DNA of 49,187 bases. Source: Sulfolobales archaeon. GTDB lineage: Archaea; Thermoproteota; Thermoprotei_A; Sulfolobales; NBVN01. A program made the translations under genes and the position numbers. The notes beneath the pieces are model-generated. The model ran no database searches, was not told the DNA's origin, and was given only the letters and a program-made list of their open reading frames with translations. Within the stretch, counting starts at the first letter, position 1. Every line of letters starts with the position of its first letter. Below are positions 17,090 to 24,930 of the stretch, piece after piece. The stretch lies in the NCBI GenBank assembly GCA_026413885.1, contig JAOAKA010000007.1, positions 1 through 49,187 of the forward strand. The letters run 5' to 3'.

Positions 17090-17340
17090 TGGAGTTAGTG
17101 CCTATATCTATCGCAGCTATATCTGCTCTTCTATCAGTAGTAGCAACGTATCTCGCGGTTAGATCTAGAGATATGATGTCTGCTGTGGTCTTCTCAGCTA
17201 TTCAGAGCACCGCTTACGCATTAATCTACTATGTGCTAATGGCTCCAGATATAGTCTTAGTCTACGTACCGGTATCTGTAGGAATACTACCAGCGGTAAC
17301 AATACTCTTAATAAAGAAGACCGAGAGGTATGAGAAATGA
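17089..17340 (+). CDS. DUF4040-type antiporter subunit (MbhD-like)
   Basis: 83 residues, three helices with little outside the membrane. Size, position after subunit G, and the pattern RSRDMMSAVVFSAIQSTAYALIYYVLMAPDIVLVYV match the DUF4040 domain, which is a free subunit (MbhD) in Pyrococcus Mbh and a part of MnhA in bacteria. GTG start after GGTGGTGATTA. Confidence 0.85.
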   Translation: MELVPISIAAISALLSVVATYLAVRSRDMMSAVVFSAIQSTAYALIYYVLMAPDIVLVYVPVSVGILPAVTILLIKKTERYEK

Positions 17341-18149
17341 ACTTCCGGGAGGTAGTTATAGCTGTTTCAATAGCTCTAATGGTGCTACTTCTAGCGTATG
17401 TAATTGAAGCAGGAGGTCTCGGACCTATAGCACCACAGAGACTTAGAGAGCTAGCTGCTTCGTATTTACTCAATACTTATAACCCCTGGAATATAATTCA
17501 GAGTGCTCAATCTCTAGAAGCCGTAACTGCGATAGTTTGGGATTACAGAGGAATAGACACTTTCTTTGAGACATCTGTTCTCTTCATCTCGATAGTAGGT
17601 GTGTCCCTACTCTTCAGAGGCTATAGAGAGAAAGCTGGAATCAGCAATAGAGGTCTCTCAGAGATAGTTAAGACGTCTACTAAGATACTCTCACCACTCA
17701 TATTGATTTCCGGTTTATCGATAGCAATACACGGACACCTAACTCCCGGGGGAGGCTTTCAGGGAGGGTCATTCATAGCTGTCTTACTGGTGCTTCTCTC
17801 AGTAGTATTCTCTCTAGATTTTGTTGTCGAGAGAGGACTGAGTACTAGTAGACTACTAGTGCTGAGGTCTCTTGGGCTACTGGGAGTACTAGCGACCTCA
17901 GTAGCTCTTCTAGTAGTAGGATTACTGACCGGAGTTAACGCCTACATATTTCAGAATATGGTTAGAGAGGGGGCCTCTCTATCGATGCCTCCGTGGTTTC
18001 TGGATCGTCCAACCGGAGGTACTCTACTATTCTTCAATGTCTTTGAAGCTCTAGCTGTAGCTGCTGGTCTATCGCTAGCCTTCATAGTGTTGTCTCTTAG
18101 AAGAGAAGAAGTTGAGGAAGCTTTAGAAAAGGGCGAGTGGTATGAGTGA
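17337..18149 (+). CDS. MbhE-MbhF/MnhB fused antiporter subunit
   Basis: 270 residues. The first part (1-100) corresponds to MbhE, with the signature VTAIVWDYRGIDTFFETSVL. The second (about 120-265) is MnhB/MbhF, with HGHLTPGGGFQGGS. In Pyrococcus these are two proteins; here they form one chain. Five to six membrane helices. ATG overlaps the preceding stop as ATGA, showing coupling. Confidence 0.88.
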   Translation: MNFREVVIAVSIALMVLLLAYVIEAGGLGPIAPQRLRELAASYLLNTYNPWNIIQSAQSLEAVTAIVWDYRGIDTFFETSVLFISIVGVSLLFRGYREKAGISNRGLSEIVKTSTKILSPLILISGLSIAIHGHLTPGGGFQGGSFIAVLLVLLSVVFSLDFVVERGLSTSRLLVLRSLGLLGVLATSVALLVVGLLTGVNAYIFQNMVREGASLSMPPWFLDRPTGGTLLFFNVFEALAVAAGLSLAFIVLSLRREEVEEALEKGEWYE

Positions 18150-18546
18150 CCCAGTTTCCCTACTGTTCACAGTTCTGATACTTTCACTAGTTGTCAATAT
18201 AGGGATATCTCTCTACGGTGTTTTCACGAGACCATCTCTAGTGAAGAAATTCATATCTCTAACTATATTCTCAGATACTCTCAACAGCTTCGCAATAGCT
18301 CTAGGATTTAGAAGAGTAGTAGAGGGATATCCGTCGATAGCTGTTTTAGCTTCTATTCCGGAAGACGTAAGTGAGCTAGCGGTAGTAGCTAATACAGCGG
18401 TAGATCCGGTACCTCAAGCACTGGTTTTAACGGCTATAGTAATTGGTTTAGCCGTCTACATGTTTCTCGCTGGATTGATTGTGATGTACTACAGACACTA
18501 CAGAACAACACACGTAAGACCGGCTGGAGGTGGCTCTATTGAGTAG
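18142..18546 (+). CDS. mnhC: Mrp/Mbh antiporter subunit C (NuoK-like)
   Basis: 134 residues, three helices. VDPVPQALVLTAIVIGLAV is the MnhC/NuoK signature, with conserved acidic residues in helices for ion transfer (loop EDVSELAVVANTAVDP). ATG eight bases before the previous stop; overlaps the E subunit. Confidence 0.92.
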   Translation: MSDPVSLLFTVLILSLVVNIGISLYGVFTRPSLVKKFISLTIFSDTLNSFAIALGFRRVVEGYPSIAVLASIPEDVSELAVVANTAVDPVPQALVLTAIVIGLAVYMFLAGLIVMYYRHYRTTHVRPAGGGSIE

Positions 18547-19045
18547 AGCACTGAGCTACTTAGCTGTATTCTCTATGACCTACTCTTTCTACATAGTTTT
18601 CTCCGGCACTACGTCACTATTCAGTTTAGTTCTCGGGTCGCTGGGATCTATATTAGTTACAGTCTTAGTTAAGAGCTTACTGATATCGCGAGAGTTGAGT
18701 CTCTCAGATATTCGGAGACTCACTTACTTAGTGCTCTACTACATCTACTATATGGCTGTAGCAGAAGTTAGAGCACACATAGATATAGCTAAAATCGTAC
18801 TCAGTAGGAAGATAAATATATCTCCAGCAATCGTTAAAATACCATACTATGTAGAAACTAACTACGGCATGACTCTGGTAGCTGGCTCCATTACTAATAC
18901 ACCTGGAACTATAGTCATCCAAGTAGATACCGGCAGAAAGTACTTCTACGTTCACTGGCTAGTAGCTAAGACATTCGAGCCAGCTAGAGCTAGAGAGGAT
19001 ATATCAACATCATTCGAGAAGTACTCTCAGAAGATCTTCGGGTGA
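18539..19045 (+). CDS. mnhE: Mrp/Mbh antiporter subunit E
   Basis: About 168 residues. Two N-terminal helices, then AEVRAHIDIAKIVLSRKINISPAIVKIP (in part), and the family's GMTLVAGSITNTPGTIVIQVD. The start is likely the TTG at 18539, placed seven bases after GGAGGTG; a GTG at 18530 lies inside that ribosome site. In Mbh this is subunit A; here it follows C rather than coming first. Confidence 0.9.
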   Translation: MSRALSYLAVFSMTYSFYIVFSGTTSLFSLVLGSLGSILVTVLVKSLLISRELSLSDIRRLTYLVLYYIYYMAVAEVRAHIDIAKIVLSRKINISPAIVKIPYYVETNYGMTLVAGSITNTPGTIVIQVDTGRKYFYVHWLVAKTFEPARAREDISTSFEKYSQKIFG

Positions 19046-20598
19046 ATAAGTTGCTGGCTGTGGGACTGCTACCACTATTTCTCATGGGCTCGGCCTTCGT
19101 GCTCCCGGGCCTCTCACTTGTCGTTAAAAACCAGAAGTTCTATAGAGTTTACGCTCTAGCGGTATCGCTTATAGGACTCACTATAGCTTCTACTGTGTTT
19201 CTAGAGACTCTCAGGGGTGAAGTCGTTACTTACTGGTTCGGTGGTTTCAGACCTCCTCTAGGTATAATTTACATAGTTGACCTATTTGGAGCTACACTAG
19301 GTCTTCTATCTATGTTTATACTAGTTCTCTCTATAGCCTACAGCAACTGGATGGTGAGATCGCGTAGTGAATATCTCTACTACACCTTCATGCTATCTCT
19401 TGGAGCCGGATCTATCGGCTGTCTATATACTGGAGACATCTTCAACTTCTTCGTCATGCTTGAGGTACTCTCCCTATCGGCTTACGTACTAGTTTCCTTC
19501 TATAGAGACAACCCAAAGTCTATAGAAGCCTCCATACGCTATGCACTGGTTGGTATGGTAGCTACATCACTATACCTATTAGCAGCATTCATTATCTACG
19601 GCTCCTACGGAACTCTGAACATGGCTGATGTAGCTCTAAAATCGAGACACCCAGGTGTTTCAACTGTCTACAGTGGTGGAGTATTCGGCAACATAACTTT
19701 CTCATCAGCTATAGCAATAGCTCTTTCAGTTTGGACATTTACCTTTAAAGCTGCGATATTCCCCAACCACTTCTGGCTTCCCGACGCAAATCCGGAAGCA
19801 CCAACACCTGTTTCAGCTCTATTTGTTGCTGTGATTGATCTAATAGGTGCCTACGGAATTGTAAGATTTCTCTTCACTATCTTCGGAGATGGGAGTGTAG
19901 TTGATGCTTTAAGATACGATATACTATTCGTACTTCACCTGCTTGGGGGGTTATCAGCTGTAGTTGGAGCTCTACTCCTACTAATTCAAACAGATGTTAA
20001 GAAATTCATTGCGTACAGCACTATAAGTCACATGGGCCTCGCCTTTATGGCGATTACGGTAGGTACTGAGAGAGGTCTGGCAGCAGCTATTCTCCAGTTG
20101 ATCTCTAATTCACTAAGTGAAGCTCTCCTATTCTATACGTCTGGAGTAGCTATAGTGGCTGCCGGAAGATCTATTGAGAGTATCGGTTACTTGAGGAAGA
20201 GAAAGCTAGAGTCTGCAGCATTTTTAATCGGCTTACTGAATCTATTCGGTATAATCCCATTGCTCGTAGGCTTCTGGAGTAAGGTCTTCATGTTCATGGC
20301 TTTTCTTGAGGTAGGCTACTTAAGTAGTGCTATAGTGCTAGTTACTTCCACTGGTATATCTGGAATAGGTTACGTTAAACTGATGAATAGCCTCCTCCGG
20401 GAAACTCCGAAAGCTAGAGAAGACTCTAGACTAGGGAACACTACAGCTGTAAAGTTAGTGATAGCTACCACAGTTATCACTCTTCTAGCTCTCGGAATAT
20501 CTGTAGTAGCTCTCCCAAGATTTATGTCTATCGTTAGTGAAGCTGGTAGAGCGGCGGTAGATTACCTAGCCTACGTGAGAGCGGCGCTCGGTATGTAG
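19042..20598 (+). CDS. mnhD: Mrp/Mbh antiporter subunit D (MbhH-like ion pump)
   Basis: 518 residues, about 14 membrane helices. Ion-channel residues are in place: the Glu in FFVMLEVLSLSAYV (TM5), Lys in FKAAIFPNHFWLPDA (TM7), QTDVKKFIAYSTISHMG (TM8) and FWSKVFMF (TM12). It is the principal Na+/H+ pumping channel of the complex. GTG at 19042, with a TTG at 19051 after GGTGA as alternative. It ends the first half of the cluster; a palindrome follows its stop immediately. Confidence 0.93.
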   Translation: MNKLLAVGLLPLFLMGSAFVLPGLSLVVKNQKFYRVYALAVSLIGLTIASTVFLETLRGEVVTYWFGGFRPPLGIIYIVDLFGATLGLLSMFILVLSIAYSNWMVRSRSEYLYYTFMLSLGAGSIGCLYTGDIFNFFVMLEVLSLSAYVLVSFYRDNPKSIEASIRYALVGMVATSLYLLAAFIIYGSYGTLNMADVALKSRHPGVSTVYSGGVFGNITFSSAIAIALSVWTFTFKAAIFPNHFWLPDANPEAPTPVSALFVAVIDLIGAYGIVRFLFTIFGDGSVVDALRYDILFVLHLLGGLSAVVGALLLLIQTDVKKFIAYSTISHMGLAFMAITVGTERGLAAAILQLISNSLSEALLFYTSGVAIVAAGRSIESIGYLRKRKLESAAFLIGLLNLFGIIPLLVGFWSKVFMFMAFLEVGYLSSAIVLVTSTGISGIGYVKLMNSLLRETPKAREDSRLGNTTAVKLVIATTVITLLALGISVVALPRFMSIVSEAGRAAVDYLAYVRAALGM

Positions 20599-20599
20599 A

Positions 20600-20619
20600 A
20601 TATTGTGTTTAAACAATAT
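20600..20619. promoter_or_regulatory. Palindrome between the two halves of the hydrogenase cluster
   Basis: ATATTGT at 20600-20606 and ACAATAT at 20613-20619 form a perfect seven-pair stem around GTTTAA, two bases after the mnhD stop and about 20 bases before the TATA-like box at 20637. It could be a regulator site for the downstream promoter or an RNA hairpin that slows transcription. Confidence 0.45.
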
Positions 20620-20636
20620 AAGCAGCAGTTTATCGT

Positions 20637-20651
20637 GTTTTAAATATTTTA
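20637..20651 (+). promoter_or_regulatory. Internal promoter for the electron-transfer and hydrogenase genes
   Basis: GTTTTAAATATTTTA, centred near 20645; a start near 20671 would give an almost leaderless message for the ATG at 20676. Confidence 0.5.
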
Positions 20652-20675
20652 GAACCCTCTTACTAGTGGGAGAAG

Positions 20676-21737
20676 ATGAAGTTTGCTTTCCTCTGTCAAC
20701 AGAAGCCGGGTTTATCTAGACAGAAAATAGCTGTAGTAGGTGCTGGTCCGGCAGGTTTGACAGCTGCGGGCTACCTAGTCTGTAGAGGACATGAAGTAGA
20801 TATATACGATAAGCTACCGATTCCCGGAGGTATGATGACTTTTGCTATACCTAAGTATAGGATACCGCTAGATAGCATTATGGAGGGTGTTGAAGAACTT
20901 AGAGATAGATTTGGAGTTAAACTAAACCTATCTACTAAAGTCACATGTGGTGAAAGACATGATGAAGGAGATGAATTAGCTGTGAATACTGTAGACATGC
21001 TCAAACTAGTTGAAAACTACGATGCCACACTTATCTCTACTGGAACCTGGCGCTCTAGGAAGCTCGGAATTCCCGGAGATGACGCTAAGAATGTCATGTC
21101 CGCACTCGAGTTTCTACTCGATATACACATGGAGGAACTAGGGCTAAGAGCTAGCCACCTAGGTTCTTTCAAGAAAGTTGTAGTAATAGGTGGAGGACTT
21201 AGTGCTGTAGACGCAGCTGAAGAAAGTATTTTGAAGGGTGCTAGTGAAGTCTACCTAGTCTACAGAAGAACAATTAAGGAAGCACCAGCAGGTGAGTATG
21301 AAATAAGGAGACTCAGCAGACTGGGTGTAAACTGGATCGAGCTAGCAGCTCCTAAGAGTGTCACTATAGAAAATGGTGTAGCTCGTGGAGTAGTATTTCA
21401 GAGGATGAAGCTTGGGGAGCCAGATGAATCAGGTAGACCGAGACCTATTCCAGTGCCCGGTAGTGAATTCGAAGTAGAGGCTGATATTGTTGCTGCAGCT
21501 ATCGGTGAGATACCCACACCACCAATAGCGTCGGAGTGTGGTGGTATAGGTAAACACGTAGGTAAGGACGGTAAGATAGCTGTCGACAAGAGCTTCCGCA
21601 TACCCGGTACCAACATATTTGCTGCTGGTGACGTAGTCACAGGGCCCTCTAAGATAGGTCAAGCCGTTGGACAGGGATTGAGAGCTGCTAAAGAAATAGA
21701 TAGGTTTTTGTCTGTTAAAGTTTTAGTTGCGAGGTGA
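20676..21737 (+). CDS. NAD(P)-binding flavoprotein, GltD/NfnB-like
   Basis: 353 residues. FAD site VVGAGPAGLTAAGYL near residue 20; flavin loop IPGGMMTFAIPKYRIP; NAD(P) site VIGGGLSAVDAAEE in the middle; AAGDVVTGPSKIGQAVGQG at the end. Glutamate synthase small subunits and NfnB are about 460 residues with an N-terminal Fe-S domain; this protein lacks that domain, and the next gene is a polyferredoxin that may replace it. It likely exchanges electrons between NAD(P)H and the polyferredoxin, feeding or draining the hydrogenase. The electron donor is inferred from fold, not shown. Confidence 0.85.
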   Translation: MKFAFLCQQKPGLSRQKIAVVGAGPAGLTAAGYLVCRGHEVDIYDKLPIPGGMMTFAIPKYRIPLDSIMEGVEELRDRFGVKLNLSTKVTCGERHDEGDELAVNTVDMLKLVENYDATLISTGTWRSRKLGIPGDDAKNVMSALEFLLDIHMEELGLRASHLGSFKKVVVIGGGLSAVDAAEESILKGASEVYLVYRRTIKEAPAGEYEIRRLSRLGVNWIELAAPKSVTIENGVARGVVFQRMKLGEPDESGRPRPIPVPGSEFEVEADIVAAAIGEIPTPPIASECGGIGKHVGKDGKIAVDKSFRIPGTNIFAAGDVVTGPSKIGQAVGQGLRAAKEIDRFLSVKVLVAR

Positions 21738-21742
21738 TAGAT

Positions 21743-22228
21743 GTGTCCAACCCCGGTGTTCTCGTAAGAGTGATAGATTACTCAAAATGCATGGGTTGTG
21801 AAACATGTGAAGTTGTCTGCGGATTCATTCACGAACTCGGACCTTTCATAAGGCTCTACGACCTCGGTGGAGGTGTTAAGAGACCTATATCGTGCTTCCA
21901 CTGTAGTAAAGCTCCATGTGTTGAAGCCTGTCCTACAGGAGCTATGAGGAGAGATAGTCAGGGAACTGTTTACATAGAGTTCTCGAGATGTATCGGCTGC
22001 ATGGCCTGCCTATACGCGTGTCCATTTGGAATACCAGACTACAGTGAGACCACGAAGACTTCGATAAAATGTGACTTATGTAGGCTGCTGAGAGGTGATG
22101 GATTAATACCCGCATGTGTAGCTATGTGCCCAAGTAGAGCTATACTAGTAGGACTACCTAAAGCAGTTGGAGACGAGGTTAAAAAGCGTGCTCTCACACG
22201 CATCGTTCAACTAGGTGAAATTAAGTGA
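21743..22228 (+). CDS. HycB-like polyferredoxin, four [4Fe-4S] clusters
   Basis: About 161 residues. Four cysteine sets: CMGCETCEVVC, CFHCSKAPCVEACP, CIGCMACLYACP and CDLCRLLRGDGLIPACVAMCP. It is the electron wire type found in formate hydrogenlyase (HycB) and CooF. Start at GTG 21743, five bases after GGTGATA; an in-frame GTG at 21734 overlaps that site. It overlaps the flavoprotein region closely, so both probably form one electron-input module for the hydrogenase. Confidence 0.88.
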   Translation: MSNPGVLVRVIDYSKCMGCETCEVVCGFIHELGPFIRLYDLGGGVKRPISCFHCSKAPCVEACPTGAMRRDSQGTVYIEFSRCIGCMACLYACPFGIPDYSETTKTSIKCDLCRLLRGDGLIPACVAMCPSRAILVGLPKAVGDEVKKRALTRIVQLGEIK

Positions 22229-23733
22229 GCGATGTTTTTAGATACGCTGTCTACGCTATTTCAATAGCTTTTCTCTTAGCTGGAAACGTAGCCTTCCTGA
22301 GAGCTAGAAAAACTGGATTTACACTTAGAGCACTAAGCTACTTGGTTCTCCTTCTACTACTCTACAACTGGTATTTAGAGGTGTTTCCGTCGATTCTCTT
22401 AGTAGTTTCTGTTGTAACCGCCTCATTAGTCACTCTATACACACCCAGCTACTCAACGAGAAAGTACGGTGTGAATACTCTACAACCACTAATAGACTTT
22501 TTTACTCTCTCCACAGTCTTAGTCTTTACTTCAAAGTACCTAGTGGAGATAGTGGCTTTCTGGCTTATCGCTGAGATACTGGGATTTTTCGTAGTAGTAT
22601 ATGACGCTATGGTGGGAACAAATCCGAGAGCTTGGTCTGCTGGACTTAGATACCTAGTTGTGTCTATGGTTCCCGCAGACCTCTCTCTACTTCTGCTACT
22701 AGCTCTAGCAGGTCTTGGACCTTCAATGAGCGTTCCAGTAGACTTACTCGAGCTAGACCTAACTTCACCTGTGCTAACAGCTGTAGCTATGCTGGGGTTT
22801 ATGGCTAAAGCAGCTGTAGCTCCACTCCATTTCTGGCTACCCGACGCTCACTCTATGGCTCCATCGCCTGGTTCAGCTGTTCTCTCCGGACTCATGGTTA
22901 AGATGGGTCTCTACGGACTATTTAGACTAGCTCTACTGCGAGCAATAGACATAGGCACGGCTGTTGCTATATGCTTAGTATTTGGTTCTCTAACAGCTAT
23001 CTATGGGGGGCTCCAAGCACTAGTTCAATCCGATATTAAGAGAATACTGGCTTACAGCACTATATCCCATACGAGCACTATAACAATACTCGTAGGACTC
23101 TACATGTACTCCAGGTCTCCAGAGTTCTTAACAGCCGCCGCGATTTACTCAGCTGCTCACGCGATCTACAAGTCTTCTCTGTTCATGGATTCCGGAGTAG
23201 TAGAGCTTCTAACTCACACGAGAACGCTTGAGAGATTAGGCTATGTATCTAGAATACTGCCGGCGGAAACTCTCTCAGCTCTACTCGCAGCTCTCTCATT
23301 AATAGGAGTACCACCAACTCTAGGATTTCTAACTAAGCTAGTAGTCTTCATGACTTTAGCCAGCCACATACCGCTATCCTGGGTTTACCTACTGATTACA
23401 CTAGTAATAGCATTTGAAGTAGCTCTATCTATCGGCTACAGTGTGAGGTATTTACTAGCTCACATGGGAAACCCAACATTTAGATACGAGGAGCTAGACC
23501 CTAGTAGCGCTAAATTAACACCATACGTACTCACACTATCAGCGTCTTCACTAGGACTAACGTACTACGTAGTCGGGAGTATCGCGTCGACAACTCTAGC
23601 TAACATGATGTCTCAAATACTCTTACTACTCGGACTCTTTAGCGCGCTCTTCGCTATAGCTGGCTGGATAACTTACACAGTTCTAAAGCACGGGAGAAAG
23701 GACGAGGTCTGGCTAGGTGGTGCGAGACCTTGA
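22225..23733 (+). CDS. Second antiporter-type subunit (HyfB/MrpD-like)
   Basis: 502 residues, about 14 helices. Channel residues: Glu in FWLIAEILGFF (TM5), Lys in MAKAAVAPLHFWLPDAHS (TM7), SDIKRILAYSTISH (TM8) and FLTKLVVF (TM12). It is a second proton or sodium channel beside MnhD, as in the formate-hydrogenlyase-type complexes of Thermococcales. GTG start four bases before the preceding stop. The C-terminus stops without the long lateral helix of NuoL; the following small gene may supply that part. Confidence 0.9.
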   Translation: MSDVFRYAVYAISIAFLLAGNVAFLRARKTGFTLRALSYLVLLLLLYNWYLEVFPSILLVVSVVTASLVTLYTPSYSTRKYGVNTLQPLIDFFTLSTVLVFTSKYLVEIVAFWLIAEILGFFVVVYDAMVGTNPRAWSAGLRYLVVSMVPADLSLLLLLALAGLGPSMSVPVDLLELDLTSPVLTAVAMLGFMAKAAVAPLHFWLPDAHSMAPSPGSAVLSGLMVKMGLYGLFRLALLRAIDIGTAVAICLVFGSLTAIYGGLQALVQSDIKRILAYSTISHTSTITILVGLYMYSRSPEFLTAAAIYSAAHAIYKSSLFMDSGVVELLTHTRTLERLGYVSRILPAETLSALLAALSLIGVPPTLGFLTKLVVFMTLASHIPLSWVYLLITLVIAFEVALSIGYSVRYLLAHMGNPTFRYEELDPSSAKLTPYVLTLSASSLGLTYYVVGSIASTTLANMMSQILLLLGLFSALFAIAGWITYTVLKHGRKDEVWLGGARP

Positions 23734-24086
23734 GCCACGTTAAGTCTAGTGTAATTAGAAAGATGGAAGAATACGTCAAAAAGTTGATGTTTGTAGATAG
23801 TCTAGTTATTTTCGACCGAGTAACTGAACTCAGCGGACCACTTGTAGAGCAGAGGAGATCTAGAACTAACTACTATTTCTCTAAGATACTCAAGTCTATA
23901 GTAAACATGCCTCAATACTTTAGCATCGTAGAGTTCGACGTCAGGAAGTATACGTCAACTGTTGTAAGATACTTAGAGTGGTTTAGGCAGTCGCTAGAGA
24001 CATCAGTAGCTTTTTCATCACTACTAGCTGGATTATTAACAACTATAGCCATGCTAGTAGTGGTGGTGTTGAGGAGTGCTTCATAG
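23730..24086 (+). CDS. Small membrane subunit, lateral-helix (MbhI-like) candidate
   Basis: 118 residues. An N-terminal amphipathic stretch (EEYVKKLMFVDSLVIFDRV), a long mixed helix, and one C-terminal membrane helix (VAFSSLLAGLLTTIAMLVVVVL). The FDRVTEL segment resembles the tail of NuoL/HyfB subunits, where a lateral helix ties the antiporter units together. In Pyrococcus Mbh the 112-residue MbhI does this. The assignment rests on layout and position; direct similarity is weak. TTG start overlapping the previous stop as TTGA. Confidence 0.6.
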   Translation: MSHVKSSVIRKMEEYVKKLMFVDSLVIFDRVTELSGPLVEQRRSRTNYYFSKILKSIVNMPQYFSIVEFDVRKYTSTVVRYLEWFRQSLETSVAFSSLLAGLLTTIAMLVVVVLRSAS

Positions 24087-24930
24087 TATAGCTATAGCTA
24101 TTCTACAGCTAGCTCTAGCACCAGTATACGATGGAGTAGAGAGGAAAGTTAGAGCAGCTATACACACTAGGATAGGTCCTCCAGTGCTTCAGACATGGTA
24201 TGATTTAATCAAGCTATTCTCTAAGGAGGTAGTCATACCTGTAGGCGGCGGCTGGTATACCTTAGTAACAGTACTAGAGATGTTGACTTTAGTAACTGCT
24301 TCAATACTACTTGTTCACGTATCTACTGTTGGTCTAGCTCAAGCAACTATATTTGAAGCAGTTATCTTCATAGTGCTTACTGGTATAGCAACTACGCTAG
24401 CTATAATGAGAGCAGTATCTCAAAACAATGTCTTCTCAGTACTCGGTGGCTTCAGAGAATTCTCTCTAGTTCTTTCAGCAGAACCTTTTCTAGCTGTATC
24501 ACTACTACTCCTAGTTTCTGGTGTTGAAGCAGCTGCTTCAAGAGCTATCGCTGCACTCATCTTACTTATAGCTGCCTATGTTGTAAGTGGTAGAGTACCT
24601 TACGATATAGCAGAAGCAGAACCGGAGCTCGCGTCTGGTGTTAATATAGAGCTCGCAGGACCATTACTAGGTGTTGCGACAGTATCAGCAGTCTTAAAGA
24701 AGTTTATTTCAGCTACACTAACGGTACTCGTTTTCGTGTTGTTAGGTGGTTTGAGTGGTCTAACTTCCCTCACTGCTGTAGCTCTTCTAACACCACTTAC
24801 TTGGATAACTCACACTGTGGTAAGCACTCTACTGGGGAGGAGTAGGGTTGACCTAGCTGTGAGATTCCTCTATACTACTCTCTTTATTCTTTCGTCTATG
24901 TTACTCGTTTCCTATGGGTTGGGAGTATGA
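24076..24930 (+). CDS. Hydrogenase membrane subunit NuoH/HycD-like (MbhM)
   Basis: 284 residues, eight helices. HTRIGPPVLQTWYDLIKLFSKE is the NuoH quinone-site-region signature in hydrogenase form (conserved RIGPP...QTWYD), and RVPYDIAEAEPELASG is the acidic loop. It anchors the NiFe module to the membrane and links redox change to ion movement. GTG start within the end of the previous gene. Confidence 0.93.
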   Translation: MLHSIAIAILQLALAPVYDGVERKVRAAIHTRIGPPVLQTWYDLIKLFSKEVVIPVGGGWYTLVTVLEMLTLVTASILLVHVSTVGLAQATIFEAVIFIVLTGIATTLAIMRAVSQNNVFSVLGGFREFSLVLSAEPFLAVSLLLLVSGVEAAASRAIAALILLIAAYVVSGRVPYDIAEAEPELASGVNIELAGPLLGVATVSAVLKKFISATLTVLVFVLLGGLSGLTSLTAVALLTPLTWITHTVVSTLLGRSRVDLAVRFLYTTLFILSSMLLVSYGLGV

